This document shows positions 8,169-16,684 of a stretch of DNA of 64,000 nucleotides, in pieces. The position numbers and the translations under genes are program-made. Source of the DNA: Herbidospora galbida (GTDB taxonomy: Bacteria; Actinomycetota; Actinomycetes; Streptosporangiales; Streptosporangiaceae); NCBI RefSeq assembly GCF_005233835.1, contig NZ_SZQA01000032.1, positions 1-64,000 of the forward strand. Direction: 5' to 3'. The notes under the pieces are model-generated. The model saw nothing but the letters and a program-made list of their open reading frames with translations, did not search any database and had not been told where the DNA came from. The first letter of the stretch is position 1, and each line of letters starts with the position of its first letter.

Positions 8169-9378
8169 GGACGAGCGAGGCGGGGCGGACCGCATCCGGT
8201 CCGAACCTCCGGATCGCCTTGTCCATGGCCTGTTCCGCCTCCCGCCAGCCGATCTCGCGGTCTCCCAGGCCGATTTGCCTGGTCGCCGTGTCTGCCGGGC
8301 GGAGGTTCTCCATCCGGACGCCTACGAGTCGCAGCCGCACTCTATCGAGACCTGCGGCCCTGTAGAGGTCGCAAGCGGTGGTATGTATCTCTTTCGCCAC
8401 ATCTGTGGCCTCTCGGAGGGTACGCGACCGCGTGATGGTCGTGAAATCGGACCGGCGCAGCTTCACGCTGACGGTCCGGCCGACGTAGCCGGCGGCGCGC
8501 AGCCGGGCGGCGACCCGCTCCGAGAGCCGGAGCAGCTCCCGCATGATCGTCTCGGGGTCGTCGACGTCGTGGGCGAAGGTCTCCTCGTTGCCGATGCTCT
8601 TGTCGGGGACGTGGGCGGTCACCCGGCGCTCGTCACGGCCCCACGCCAGCGCCGCCAGATGGCTCCCCGCGGCCCCGAACTCGCGCTGGAGCGTGGCAAC
8701 CGGCACCCGGGCAAGGTCTCCCACCGTCTTGATGCCCAGCCGCGTCAGGGCCTGCTCAGTGCGTTCGCCCACGCCCCACAGGGCGGCCACCGGGAGCGGG
8801 TGGAGGAAGTCGACCACGCCGTCGGCCGGGACGACCAGGAGGCCGTCGGGCTTGCACTGGCGGGAGGCGAGCTTGGCCACGAACTTGGTGGACGCGACCC
8901 CGACCGAGCAGGTCACCCCGAAGCGCTCGGCCACCTGGGCCCGGATCGCCGCCGCCACCTGAACCGGGGACCCCAGCCTGCGGCGGGCGCCGCCGACGTC
9001 GAGGAAGGCCTCGTCGACCGAGAGCGGCTCCACGAGCGGGGTGACCGCGTGGAAGATCTCGAAGACGCCCTTGGAGATCGCGCCGTATTTGCCGTGGGAG
9101 GGCGGGATGACCGTCGCCTGCGGGCACAGGCGCATCGCGCGGGTCATCGGCATCGCCGAGTGGACCCCGAACCGGCGGGCCTCGTAGGTGGCGCTCAGCA
9201 CCACGCCCCGCGCCCCGGCGGCGCCGACGATCACGGGGGTGCCCGTGAGCTCCGGCCGGTCGATCAGCTCGACCGCCGCGAAGAACGCGTCCATGTCGAC
9301 GTGGAGGATCGGGCAGCCGGTGTCATCGGCCTTCCCAGTAGGGGTGGTGACCTGCGGCAACACCTGTTTCCTCGACAT
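8140..9378 (-). CDS. dinB: DNA polymerase IV (Y family)
   Basis: Product of 412 aa. An error-prone translesion polymerase. The palm acids are visible: HVDMDAFFA with D28, and SVDEAF with D122-E123. Finger and thumb regions (GVASTKFVAKLAS; LWGVGERTEQALTRLGIKTVGDLA, a helix-hairpin-helix) and a little-finger domain to about residue 385 follow. No clear QLxLF-type clamp motif is seen at the C-terminus, which ends in basic residues encoded within an inverted repeat. There is no ribosome site: the -10 TAGACT lies six bases before the ATG, so the mRNA is probably leaderless, and a LexA box sits directly upstream, so expression should be DNA-damage induced. Confidence 0.95.
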   Translation of the reverse strand: MSRKQVLPQVTTPTGKADDTGCPILHVDMDAFFAAVELIDRPELTGTPVIVGAAGARGVVLSATYEARRFGVHSAMPMTRAMRLCPQATVIPPSHGKYGAISKGVFEIFHAVTPLVEPLSVDEAFLDVGGARRRLGSPVQVAAAIRAQVAERFGVTCSVGVASTKFVAKLASRQCKPDGLLVVPADGVVDFLHPLPVAALWGVGERTEQALTRLGIKTVGDLARVPVATLQREFGAAGSHLAALAWGRDERRVTAHVPDKSIGNEETFAHDVDDPETIMRELLRLSERVAARLRAAGYVGRTVSVKLRRSDFTTITRSRTLREATDVAKEIHTTACDLYRAAGLDRVRLRLVGVRMENLRPADTATRQIGLGDREIGWREAEQAMDKAIRRFGPDAVRPASLVRKRFGPMDL

Positions 9379-9384
9379 GGCGCG

Positions 9385-9406
9385 AGTCTAACCGAACAGA
9401 GGTTCG
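9385..9406 (-). promoter_or_regulatory. dinB promoter with LexA (SOS) box
   Basis: CGAACAGAGGTTCG at 9393-9406 matches the actinobacterial SOS box core CGAAC-N4-GTTCG perfectly, with the flanking A at 9407 also matching. It abuts the -10 TAGACT at 9390-9385, which ends six bases before the dinB start. LexA bound here would block polymerase. Confidence 0.9.
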
Positions 9407-9613
9407 ACCGGAACGGCGGACCTGAGAGGTCGGCCGAACATGCCGGCCTGGGCCGAACCCCGGGCGGGCTCGCTCTCTTCGCCCGACCCGCTCGTTGGGC
9501 GCGAAGGGTGAGCGGGTGGTCGGCGCCGGATACGGCGGGATCCGAGGGCGGCGGGCGGTGTCAGGGTAGGCAGAGCCGTAACGGCAGAAAGGGCTTGTGA
9601 GCTTTTAAGGCCG

Positions 9614-10309
9614 TTACCGGTGGGCCAAAAGGTGGATCCTGGTCGCGATGTCCCTCAGGACGGGGTGGGCGGTGGCGGCCCTTTCAAGCTCGATCAAGCC
9701 ATCCGGGTCGTCTTCGGCGAAGCGGCTGGGGACCAGGTCGGTGAAGATCCGGGCGCCCTGGACCTCGTCGACGGTGAAGCCGGCCTTGGTCAGGAGGGTG
9801 GCCAGGGCCTCGCCGGTGAAACGGCGGGGGGTCGGGTCCTTCTCGCCCCAGGTGCCCGTCTCCAGGACGTCGCGGGCCTCGGCGAAGTTGCCCGCCAGGG
9901 CGCGGTGGATGGCGGTCGCGACGGGGTTGGCGGCCAGGACGCTGACCACTCCCCCGGGGCGGACGACCGTGTGGACCGACGCGAGGGCGGCCGACGGGTC
10001 GTCGACGTATTCCAGCACGCTGTGGCAGAGCACCAGGTCGGCGCTGGCGGGCGGGAGGAGGTCGGCCAGGTCGCCGGCGTCGCCCTGGAGGCCGGTGACG
10101 GACACGCCCGCCTCGGCGGCGCGGCGCTCCAGCGCGGCGAGCGAGTCGGGCGTGGGGTCGACCACGGTCACCGAGTGGCCCAGGCGGGCCAGCGGCACCG
10201 CGAACCCGCCGGTGCCGCCGCCGGCGTCGAGGATGTCGAGCGCGGATCTGCCGGCGATGACCGCTTGGAGCGACTCCCAGACGACGGCCTGCCGCGTGGC
10301 GTCACGCAC
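9614..10309 (-). CDS. SAM-dependent class I methyltransferase
   Basis: Product of 231 aa. Rossmann-type methyltransferase: motif I LDAGGGTGGFA at about residues 27-37, acidic VVDPTP at the end of strand 2, DLVLCHSVLEYV as motif IV. The substrate cannot be read from the sequence. The GTG at 10309 is chosen over an upstream in-frame start because GGAGG lies six bases before it. It follows nusB after about 60 bases on the same strand. The 235-base gap downstream, to dinB, holds only the dinB promoter. Confidence 0.88.
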   Translation of the reverse strand: MRDATRQAVVWESLQAVIAGRSALDILDAGGGTGGFAVPLARLGHSVTVVDPTPDSLAALERRAAEAGVSVTGLQGDAGDLADLLPPASADLVLCHSVLEYVDDPSAALASVHTVVRPGGVVSVLAANPVATAIHRALAGNFAEARDVLETGTWGEKDPTPRRFTGEALATLLTKAGFTVDEVQGARIFTDLVPSRFAEDDPDGLIELERAATAHPVLRDIATRIHLLAHR

Positions 10310-10369
10310 GGTGATCCTCCGAAAAGTCGACGACGACGTAGGCACGCCAGCCTACGCCGCCGCCGGAGC

Positions 10370-10780
10370 TCAGAGCGTCAGGGACGGCTTGAGCTGCTTG
10401 AAACGGGCCAGCAGCCCGTTGACGAACTGGGGCGACTCGTCGGTCGACAGCTCACCGGCGAGGGCCACCCACTCGCTGATCACGACGCCCTCAGGCACTT
10501 CCTCGACCCAGAGCATCTCGTAGGTGCCGACCCGGAGGATGTTGCGGTCGACGGCGGGCATGCGCTCCATCGTCCACCCCTCCGAGTAGGTGGAGATCAG
10601 CTCGTCGATGCGGCCCAGCCGCCCGGCCACGCCCTCGACCAGGCTGATCGTGTATTCGTTGACCGGAGGCTCGGCCCGCTCGACCCGCTCGGCGAGGATG
10701 TCGAGCGGGTTGGTGTCACGTGCCTCGGCCTCGAAGAGGATGTCGAGCGCGCGGCGGCGCGCCTTCCCCCGGGCAGACAT
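10370..10780 (-). CDS. nusB: Transcription antitermination factor NusB
   Basis: Product of 136 aa, all-helical NusB family. With NusE (S10) it binds boxA RNA in rRNA operon antitermination complexes. The N-terminal ARGKARRRALDILFEAEAR and the central NILRVGTYEMLW are family signatures. The ATG at 10780 overlaps the efp stop by one base (TGATG), so translation is coupled to efp. Confidence 0.95.
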   Translation of the reverse strand: MSARGKARRRALDILFEAEARDTNPLDILAERVERAEPPVNEYTISLVEGVAGRLGRIDELISTYSEGWTMERMPAVDRNILRVGTYEMLWVEEVPEGVVISEWVALAGELSTDESPQFVNGLLARFKQLKPSLTL

Positions 10781-11340
10781 CAAGCGCGACCGAGGTAGTC
10801 GCCGGTCCGGGTGTCGACCTTGACCTTCTCGCCGGTCGTGATGAACAGCGGCACCTTGATCTCGGCGCCGGTCTCGAGGGTGGCGGGCTTGGTGCCGCCG
10901 GTCGAGCGGTCGCCCTGCAGGCCCGGCTCGGTCTCGGAGATGATCAGCTCGACGGCGGCCGGGAGCTCGACGTAGAGGACGTTGCCCTCGTTGATCGCGA
11001 CCGTGGCGGTCATGTTCTCGAGCAGGTAGTTGGCGGCGTCGCCGACGGCCACCCGCGAGACGTTGATCATGTCGTAGGTCTCGGTGTCCATGAAGACGAA
11101 CTCGTCGCCGTCCATGTAGGAGAACTGCATCTCACGACGGTCGACGGTCGCCACCTCGACCTTGACGCCGGCGTTGAAGGTCTTGTCGACGACCTTGCCC
11201 GACTTCACGTTCTTCAGCTTGGTGCGCACGAACGCGCCGCCCTTACCGGGCTTGACGTGCTGGAACTCGACGACCGACCAGAGGTCGCCACCGTCGAGTT
11301 TGAGCACGAGTCCGTTCTTCAGGTCGTTCGTGGTCGCCAC
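10780..11340 (-). CDS. efp: Elongation factor P
   Basis: Product of 186 aa, standard three-domain length. EF-P binds between the P and E sites and relieves stalling at polyproline. The domain I tip has [10 protein letters not shown] with Lys33 at the site modified in other bacteria; which modification occurs here cannot be told. The C-terminal GDYLGRA is typical. GTG start with GGAGAAGAG upstream; it lies between an M24 peptidase and nusB in one operon. Confidence 0.97.
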   Translation of the reverse strand: MATTNDLKNGLVLKLDGGDLWSVVEFQHVKPGKGGAFVRTKLKNVKSGKVVDKTFNAGVKVEVATVDRREMQFSYMDGDEFVFMDTETYDMINVSRVAVGDAANYLLENMTATVAINEGNVLYVELPAAVELIISETEPGLQGDRSTGGTKPATLETGAEIKVPLFITTGEKVKVDTRTGDYLGRA

Positions 11341-11370
11341 GTGAAGTCTCTTCTCCTGCGTGCGGGCCGC

Positions 11371-12408
11371 TCACAGGACGAGCAGCTCCCTGGTGGTGAG
11401 TGTGAGCAGTTCCGGCAATGGGTCACGCGTCACGAGCGTGTCCTCGATGCGCACACCGCCCAACCCCTGCAGGTAGACCCCGGGTTCGACGGTGATCGGA
11501 ACTCGATCCTCTAGTCTACCGGTCCTGCCGGGGCCGAGAAACGGCTCCTCATGGATCTCCAGGCCCACGCCGTGCCCCAGGCCGTGGCCGAAGCGGTCGC
11601 CGTAGCCCGCGGCGGCGATCATGTCGCGCGCGGCGGCGTCGATCCCGGCCGCCGTGGCCCCCGGGCGGACGGCGGCGCGTCCCGCCGCCTGGGCGTCGTG
11701 GACGAGGGTGTAGATCTCGCGCTGCCAGGCCGACGGCTCGCCCAGGGCCACGGTCCTGGTCATGTCGGCGTGGTAGCCGGCGTACAGGGCGCCGAAGTCC
11801 ATGGTGATGAGGTCGCCCTCGACGACCGGGCGATCCCCGGGCGAATGGTGCGGGACGGCGCCGTTGGGGCCGCTCGCGACGATCGTCTCGAAGGCCGGGC
11901 GGTCGGCTCCGAGTTCCGTCATCCGCAGTTCGAGCATCCGGGCGATCTCGCGTTCCGTCATTCCAGCCCTGATCTGGCCGACGACCAGGGAGAACGCCTC
12001 ATCGGTGAGGGCGCAGGCGCGGGCCAGGGCGGCGATCTCGGCGTCGTCCTTGACCCTTCTGAGGTCTTCGACGAGGCCTTCGGTGAGGGGCGCCCCGCCG
12101 CCGAGGCGGCGGTATTCGCTGACCGTCAGGTGGTGGGCCTCGACGGCGGCGCCGGGCTCCAGGAGGTCGCCGGCGACGTCGCGGGTCTCCTTCAGCCGTA
12201 CGTCGCCGTCGAGCCCCCTGGCCGTCTCGATGTAGCGGGAATCGGTGGCGAGCGTGGCGGTCGCGTCGGCCCTGACGATCACGGCGGCGTTGGAGCTGGC
12301 CAGGCCGGTCAGGTAACGGACGTTGACCGGCCGGGTGACCAGCAGGGAGGCGTGGCCGCCCTCGGCGAGGAGAGCGGCCAGGCGGGCCCGGCGTTCCGCG
12401 AAACTCAT
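11371..12408 (-). CDS. M24-family aminopeptidase (Xaa-Pro peptidase type)
   Basis: Product of 345 aa. A creatinase-like N-terminal domain (about 1-125) precedes the pita-bread catalytic domain. All five metal ligands are identifiable: D204, D215, H279, E308 and E322, with the GHGLGHGVGLEIHE stretch around H279. The likely activity is removal of N-terminal residues before proline, with two metal ions. It lies 30 bases upstream of efp, a common pairing. The -10 TAGATT lies six bases before the ATG, so a leaderless transcript can start here within the 19-base gap after the AAA ATPase gene. Confidence 0.93.
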   Translation of the reverse strand: MSFAERRARLAALLAEGGHASLLVTRPVNVRYLTGLASSNAAVIVRADATATLATDSRYIETARGLDGDVRLKETRDVAGDLLEPGAAVEAHHLTVSEYRRLGGGAPLTEGLVEDLRRVKDDAEIAALARACALTDEAFSLVVGQIRAGMTEREIARMLELRMTELGADRPAFETIVASGPNGAVPHHSPGDRPVVEGDLITMDFGALYAGYHADMTRTVALGEPSAWQREIYTLVHDAQAAGRAAVRPGATAAGIDAAARDMIAAAGYGDRFGHGLGHGVGLEIHEEPFLGPGRTGRLEDRVPITVEPGVYLQGLGGVRIEDTLVTRDPLPELLTLTTRELLVL

Positions 12409-12414
12409 GGTCAG

Positions 12415-12420
12415 AATCTA
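12415..12420 (-). promoter_or_regulatory. -10 box of the M24 peptidase gene
   Basis: TAGATT ends six bases before the ATG at 12408, predicting transcription from the start codon. No clear -35. Confidence 0.55.
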
Positions 12421-12427
12421 GGACATA

Positions 12428-13870
12428 TCAGCACTTGGGCGGTTCGAGGCGGGGCTTTGCGCGGTGCTCCCTGGGCTCGGCGGCGCCGCCGAGGAGGGCG
12501 CGGGTGAGGGACTCGCCGTCGTCGGCCATCCGGGTCAGGACCGTGGCGAAGTGGTCGTCGGTGAGGGCGTGCTCGTCGCGTCGCAGCGCCGTGAGGACGA
12601 CCCTCCTGAGCAGTTCCTTGATGAAGGAGGCGGTGACCCCCTCGGTGGCCTTGACCACGGCGGCCACGTCGGCCTCGACGGGACGGTTGCGGGCGTAGAG
12701 GCGGATCAGGCGGTCGCGGGCGGCGGCGTCCGGGGGCGGGACCTCGACGGCCAGGTCGATCCGGCCGGGCCGCTGGACCAGCGCCGCCTCCAGGGTCTCC
12801 ACGCGGTTGGTGGTGAGGAGGAAGGTCACGTCGGCGTCTCCGGTGACGCCGTCCATGGCGTCGAGGAGGGCGAACAGCAGGGGGCTGGTCTCGAACTGGG
12901 AGCGGTCTTCGGCGATGAGGTCGACGTCCTCGATGACCACGATCGACGGCTGGAGCCGCCGGGCCAGCGCCACCGCGAAGTCGATCTTCGACATGCCCTC
13001 GGCGGTCATCAGGATCGCGGTGCTCTCGGGCCGCCGGCCGATCAGGTAGCGGACGGTGTGGGTCTTGCCCGTGCCGGGCGGGCCGTAGAGCAGCAGGCCC
13101 CGGCGCAGGTGCTGACCGGCCTCACGGAGCCGGTCGGCCTCCCGGCCGATGCCGACGACGTGGTCTTCGAGCGCCTCCAGGCGGCCCTCGGGCAGCACCA
13201 CCTCCTCCGGGCCGAGGCCGGCCCTCGGGATGAAGGTGAGCAGCTCGTTCTCGCGGTGCTCGGAGAAGCCGAAGCTCACGACCTGGCCGCGCAGCGGGTC
13301 GAGCGCGTCCTTCAGGCGGTCGATCTCCTCGCGTACGGCGGTCGCCGCGCCCCTCTCCGTGGCGAGCACCGTGAGGAGGGCGAACTTGTTGTAGTCCTCG
13401 CGGTTGCTGACCGCCAGGATCACCGGGGTGCCGTCGGGGGCGTGGGTGCACACCATGCCGAGCTGGATCACGTCCATGGTGTCGTCGGGCCCGATGGAGG
13501 CGACCGCGTAGTCGGGGCGGCCGAGGAGCACGCCGCCCGACTTCATGGCGCTGGTGATCATGTTGATCAGGCTCTCCCAGCGCCGGTCGGAGCCGACGAC
13601 CCCGAACCACTCGGCTCCGGGGCTGTGCTCGCTCAGGTAGCGGTCGGCGGCCAGCTGGAGGGCGGCGTGCTCGAAGAGGCGGTACTTCTCCTCGACCACG
13701 ACCACCTCGCCGATGGGGCGGCCCAGGTGGCCGGTGACCTTGATGGCGAGGGGCGAGGCGGCGTTCTCCTCCGTCACTCGTTCCGCGACCGCGTCATAGA
13801 CCCGGCGGAGGCCTTCGGCCAGGGCGCGGGCGTCGTGCGAGTCGATTGACGTCACCCGGCCATGGTTCAC
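12428..13870 (-). CDS. AAA-family ATPase with uncharacterised N-terminal domain
   Basis: Product of 480 aa. The C-terminal half is a classic AAA module: Walker A GPPGTGKT at 263-270, Walker B VVIEDVD at 311-317, and a second region of homology LLTTNRVETLEAALVQRPGR with arginines at 367 and 370, closest to the Cdc48/FtsH type. The N-terminal ~230 residues match no domain I can name. No membrane segments or protease motif are seen, so it is not FtsH. No ribosome site precedes the GTG at 13870; an alternative GTG lies at 13855. Role unknown; possibly a protein-remodelling ATPase. Confidence 0.85.
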   Translation of the reverse strand: MNHGRVTSIDSHDARALAEGLRRVYDAVAERVTEENAASPLAIKVTGHLGRPIGEVVVVEEKYRLFEHAALQLAADRYLSEHSPGAEWFGVVGSDRRWESLINMITSAMKSGGVLLGRPDYAVASIGPDDTMDVIQLGMVCTHAPDGTPVILAVSNREDYNKFALLTVLATERGAATAVREEIDRLKDALDPLRGQVVSFGFSEHRENELLTFIPRAGLGPEEVVLPEGRLEALEDHVVGIGREADRLREAGQHLRRGLLLYGPPGTGKTHTVRYLIGRRPESTAILMTAEGMSKIDFAVALARRLQPSIVVIEDVDLIAEDRSQFETSPLLFALLDAMDGVTGDADVTFLLTTNRVETLEAALVQRPGRIDLAVEVPPPDAAARDRLIRLYARNRPVEADVAAVVKATEGVTASFIKELLRRVVLTALRRDEHALTDDHFATVLTRMADDGESLTRALLGGAAEPREHRAKPRLEPPKC

Positions 13871-13894
13871 GCGGGCGCGGCCACGCGCAACGGA

Positions 13895-15472
13895 TTAGAC
13901 CGGCTGCTTGCGGCGGGAGCGCTCGTGCCGGCCGTGGCGGCCGTGCCGTCCGGGCTCGGCCTCCGGGGCTCCGCCGCCGCGCAGCGGCACCTCCTTGAGG
14001 AACAGCACCGCGACCACCCCCAGCACCGCCGCGGGCACCCCGACCAGGAACACGGTCTGCATCGCCTCCGTGTACGACTCCAGCACCGCCTTCACCACCT
14101 GCGGCGGCAGCCCGTGGATGGCCTCGGGGGTGCCCAGCTGGGGCGCGGCGGCGACGCCGCCGAGCCGGGCGGCCAGTTCGTCTTTGACCCGGTTGGTGAG
14201 GATCGCCCCGAACGCCGCGACGCCGACCGCGCCGCCCAGGCTGCGGAAGAACGTGACGCCGGAGGTGCTGACCGCCATGTCCTGCCGGGAGGCGGCGTTC
14301 TGGGCGGCGAGCACGAGCATCTGCATCGTCATGCCGAGCCCCGCGCCCATGATCGTGATGTACGCCCCGATCTCGACCGGCGTGGAGTCAACGTGCAGCC
14401 GCGACAGCAGGAACAGCCCGATCGCGACCAGCACCAGCCCGACGGCCGGGAAGGCCTTCCACCGCCCGGTCGACGAGGCGACCTTGCCCGAGACGATCGA
14501 GCTGAGGAACAGGCCGATCACCATCGGGAGGGTCATCAGGCCCGACTCGGTGGGCGACATGCCCTTGACGATCTGGAGGTACTGCGGCAAGTAGATCATC
14601 GCGCCGAACAGGGCGACGCCGACCAGGAGCGAGGCGATGCTCGCCAGCACGAACGTGCGGTCGCGGAACAGCCGGGGCGGCAGGATCGGCGAGGCCGCCG
14701 CCCGCTCGGCCACGACGGCCCCCGCGACCAGGACCACGGTGATCGCGCCCAGGATGTACGTCCACGCCGAGTTCCACTCGAACTCGTGGCCGCCGAACGA
14801 CAGCAGCAGCATGAGGGCGGTCGCGCCGCCGGTCAGCGTGGTGGCGCCCCACCAGTCGATGCGGGCGTCGCGGCTCTCGTGGTCGAACCGGAGCACCCGC
14901 TGGACCACCGCGAAGGCCACGACCGCGAGCGGCACGCAGACGTAGAAGCACCAGCGCCAGCCCAGCCAGTCGGTGTCGACGATGAACCCGCCCAGCAGCG
15001 GGCCGGCGACGGTCGAGATGCCGAACACCGCGCCGACGTAGCCGGAGTAACGCCCCCGCTCGCGGGGCGGCACGATGTCGCCCAGGATGACCTGGGTCAG
15101 GGCCGACAGGCCGCCCGTGCCGAGGCCCTGGACCGCGCGGGCCGCGATGAGCATGCCGATGTTCTGCGACAGCCCCGCCACCACCGAGGCGGCCACGAAC
15201 AGGCCGAGGGCGATCTGGAAGAGGCGCTTGCGGCCGAAGATGTCGGACAGCTTGCCCCAGAGCGGGGTGGACACGGTCATCGTGAGGAGGGTCGCGCTGG
15301 CCACCCAGGAGAGCTGCTCCTGGCCGCCCAGGTCGCCGACGATCGTGGGGAGGGCGGTGCCGACGACCGACGTGGAGAGCATCGAGGTCATGAGGGCGAG
15401 CAGGAGGCCGGAGAGGATCTCCAGTACCTGACGGTGGCTGTAGGTGCGTTGTGGTGCGTCCAAGAGAGTCAA
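13895..15472 (-). CDS. MFS multidrug efflux transporter, DHA2 (14-helix) type
   Basis: Product of about 525 aa with some 14 hydrophobic segments. Motif A is visible after helix 2 (GKLSDIFGRKRLFQ) and motif C-like GAVFGISTVAGPLLGG in helix 5, marking a drug/proton antiporter of the EmrB/QacA group. The start is uncertain: TTG at 15472, behind GGGGGG, is preferred, because the in-frame codons upstream to 15538 overlap the promoter itself. It is divergent from a TetR gene that shares its operator, the usual arrangement for an inducible exporter. Substrate unknown. Confidence 0.9.
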   Translation of the reverse strand: MTLLDAPQRTYSHRQVLEILSGLLLALMTSMLSTSVVGTALPTIVGDLGGQEQLSWVASATLLTMTVSTPLWGKLSDIFGRKRLFQIALGLFVAASVVAGLSQNIGMLIAARAVQGLGTGGLSALTQVILGDIVPPRERGRYSGYVGAVFGISTVAGPLLGGFIVDTDWLGWRWCFYVCVPLAVVAFAVVQRVLRFDHESRDARIDWWGATTLTGGATALMLLLSFGGHEFEWNSAWTYILGAITVVLVAGAVVAERAAASPILPPRLFRDRTFVLASIASLLVGVALFGAMIYLPQYLQIVKGMSPTESGLMTLPMVIGLFLSSIVSGKVASSTGRWKAFPAVGLVLVAIGLFLLSRLHVDSTPVEIGAYITIMGAGLGMTMQMLVLAAQNAASRQDMAVSTSGVTFFRSLGGAVGVAAFGAILTNRVKDELAARLGGVAAAPQLGTPEAIHGLPPQVVKAVLESYTEAMQTVFLVGVPAAVLGVVAVLFLKEVPLRGGGAPEAEPGRHGRHGRHERSRRKQPV

Positions 15473-15509
15473 AGCCGGCGTCCCCCCGTGTAAAGAATGC
15501 TCCTCAACA

Positions 15510-15551
15510 GAGTTAGTAGACGCTTGTTTACTTGTCAAACGCAGCTAATAT
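15510..15551. promoter_or_regulatory. Shared TetR operator and divergent promoters
   Basis: Near-perfect palindrome AGTAGAC-GCTT-GTTTACT at 15515-15532 (one mismatch). For the MFS gene (minus strand): -35 TTGACA at 15538-15533, 17-base spacer, -10 TAACTC at 15515-15510, so the operator fills the spacer. For tetR (plus strand): -10 TAATAT at 15546-15551, seven bases before its GTG, -35 candidate TTGTTT at 15524-15529 inside the operator. One bound repressor dimer would block both. Confidence 0.8.
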
Positions 15552-15558
15552 TCGTCAG

Positions 15559-16107
15559 GTGACGAGAGATCGGGAGGCGACCAGCAGGCGGATCCTGGAA
15601 GCGGCCCGCGACCTGTTCGCGGCCCACGGCTACGACCAGGTGACGATGCGGATGATCGCCGCCGAGGCCGGGGCCAACGTGGCCCTCGTCAACCGCTACT
15701 TCGGCACGAAGGCGGCCCTGTTCGCCGAGGCCCTGGCGACGGGCTCGACGATCGAGTCGGTCATCGCCGGCGACCCGGCGGGCCTGGCCTCCCGCCTCGC
15801 CCACCGGCTGGCGGTCCGGCTGCAGAGCGGCGCGACCGAGCCGGTCACGCGCATGGTCGACCGCGCGGGCACCAGCCCCGAGATCCAGGCCATCCTCCGC
15901 GCCCACGTCGAGGCGACCGTCGTCAAGCGCATCGCCGCCCAGCTCGACGGGCCGCACCCCGAACAGCGGGCCCTGCTGGCCGCCACGATGATCCTGGGCA
16001 CGGGTTCGGTACGCCGCCTCTTCGGGCCGGGCGTGATCGAGGCGGTCGACGCGGAAGAGGTCGAGGCCCGGCTGCGCGCGATGTTCGAGATCTCCCTGCG
16101 CCCCTGA
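15559..16107 (+). CDS. TetR-family transcriptional repressor
   Basis: Product of 182 aa. An N-terminal TetR helix-turn-helix (ATSRRILEAARDLFAAHGYDQVTMRMIAAEAGANVALVNRYF, described here by its key residues G18-Y20 and N-R-Y-F) is followed by a helical ligand-binding domain. GTG at 15559 is chosen because it lies seven bases after the -10 TAATAT, which implies a leaderless transcript; there is no ribosome site. It should repress itself and the divergent MFS exporter. Its stop lies five bases from the convergent SUKH gene. Confidence 0.92.
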   Translation: MTRDREATSRRILEAARDLFAAHGYDQVTMRMIAAEAGANVALVNRYFGTKAALFAEALATGSTIESVIAGDPAGLASRLAHRLAVRLQSGATEPVTRMVDRAGTSPEIQAILRAHVEATVVKRIAAQLDGPHPEQRALLAATMILGTGSVRRLFGPGVIEAVDAEEVEARLRAMFEISLRP

Positions 16108-16112
16108 GCGCC

Positions 16113-16652
16113 TCACAGCCTGTTCATGAGCTCCCAGAACGACCGCTCCCGGGCCGCGCCCGCCCGCCACGACGCGAGATGCCAGGCTTCCCACTCGCCG
16201 TCGGCGGTGACGATCAGGGGGTTGAGGAGGAGCAGCCCGTCCCAGTGGCCGACGAGAAGGGTGTGCGGCACGTACTCGCTGCGGACGAATCCGTTCTGCC
16301 CCGGCCCGTAGACGAAGTAGAGGTCGTCGGGCACGCTCGGGACCTTGTCGCCCTCCTGGGGGCCCCAGATTTGGCACCACTCGGGTTCCAGGTCGCGCAG
16401 CCAGCCGACCCGCTCCGTCCGGAACAGGCAGTACTCCTCCTCGTCCGCGTCGCCGTAGCCGTCGGCGTACCGCAGGAGGGCGCGGTAGCTGGGCGGCAGC
16501 GGCAGGCCCAGCCGCTCTTCCAGCAGGCGCACCTGCGGCTCACCGGCGGCAGTGTGGAGACCGTGGTCGGGAGGGAAGGGATAGTCGGCGGTTTCCGGGG
16601 ACGGCGGGTCCTCTGGCGGGAAGACGCCGGACCACGCGAAGGGGGATTCCAT
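16113..16652 (-). CDS. SMI1/KNR4 (SUKH) family protein
   Basis: Product of 179 aa. VRLLEERLGLPLPPSYR (about residues 41-57) and the following ADGYG are the SUKH fold signature. SUKH proteins are often immunity proteins against polymorphic toxins, but many stand alone, and no toxin gene is adjacent here, so the role is open. There is no ribosome site: an 11-pair palindrome ends one base before the ATG. Confidence 0.8.
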   Translation of the reverse strand: MESPFAWSGVFPPEDPPSPETADYPFPPDHGLHTAAGEPQVRLLEERLGLPLPPSYRALLRYADGYGDADEEEYCLFRTERVGWLRDLEPEWCQIWGPQEGDKVPSVPDDLYFVYGPGQNGFVRSEYVPHTLLVGHWDGLLLLNPLIVTADGEWEAWHLASWRAGAARERSFWELMNRL

Positions 16653-16653
16653 G

Positions 16654-16678
16654 GTCGGCGACCCTAGGGGTCGCCGAC
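16654..16678. repeat. Perfect palindrome at the SUKH gene start
   Basis: Arms GTCGGCGACCC (16654-16664) and GGGTCGCCGAC (16668-16678) around TAG. On the minus strand it follows the F420 oxidoreductase stop by six bases and ends one base before the SUKH ATG. It could be the terminator of the upstream gene, an RNA hairpin at the start codon, or a DNA operator: it contains a possible -10 TAGGGT (16666-16661). Confidence 0.7.
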
Positions 16679-16684
16679 GACATT

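Noticed and set aside
13800-13820. GGCCTTCGGCC inside the AAA ATPase gene as a fourth copy of the hairpin repeat
   Set aside because: Only the tip of the hairpin matches; the base of the stem and the conserved tail are absent.
16113-16652. Toxin-immunity system around the SUKH gene
   Set aside because: No polymorphic toxin, secretion or partner gene is adjacent.
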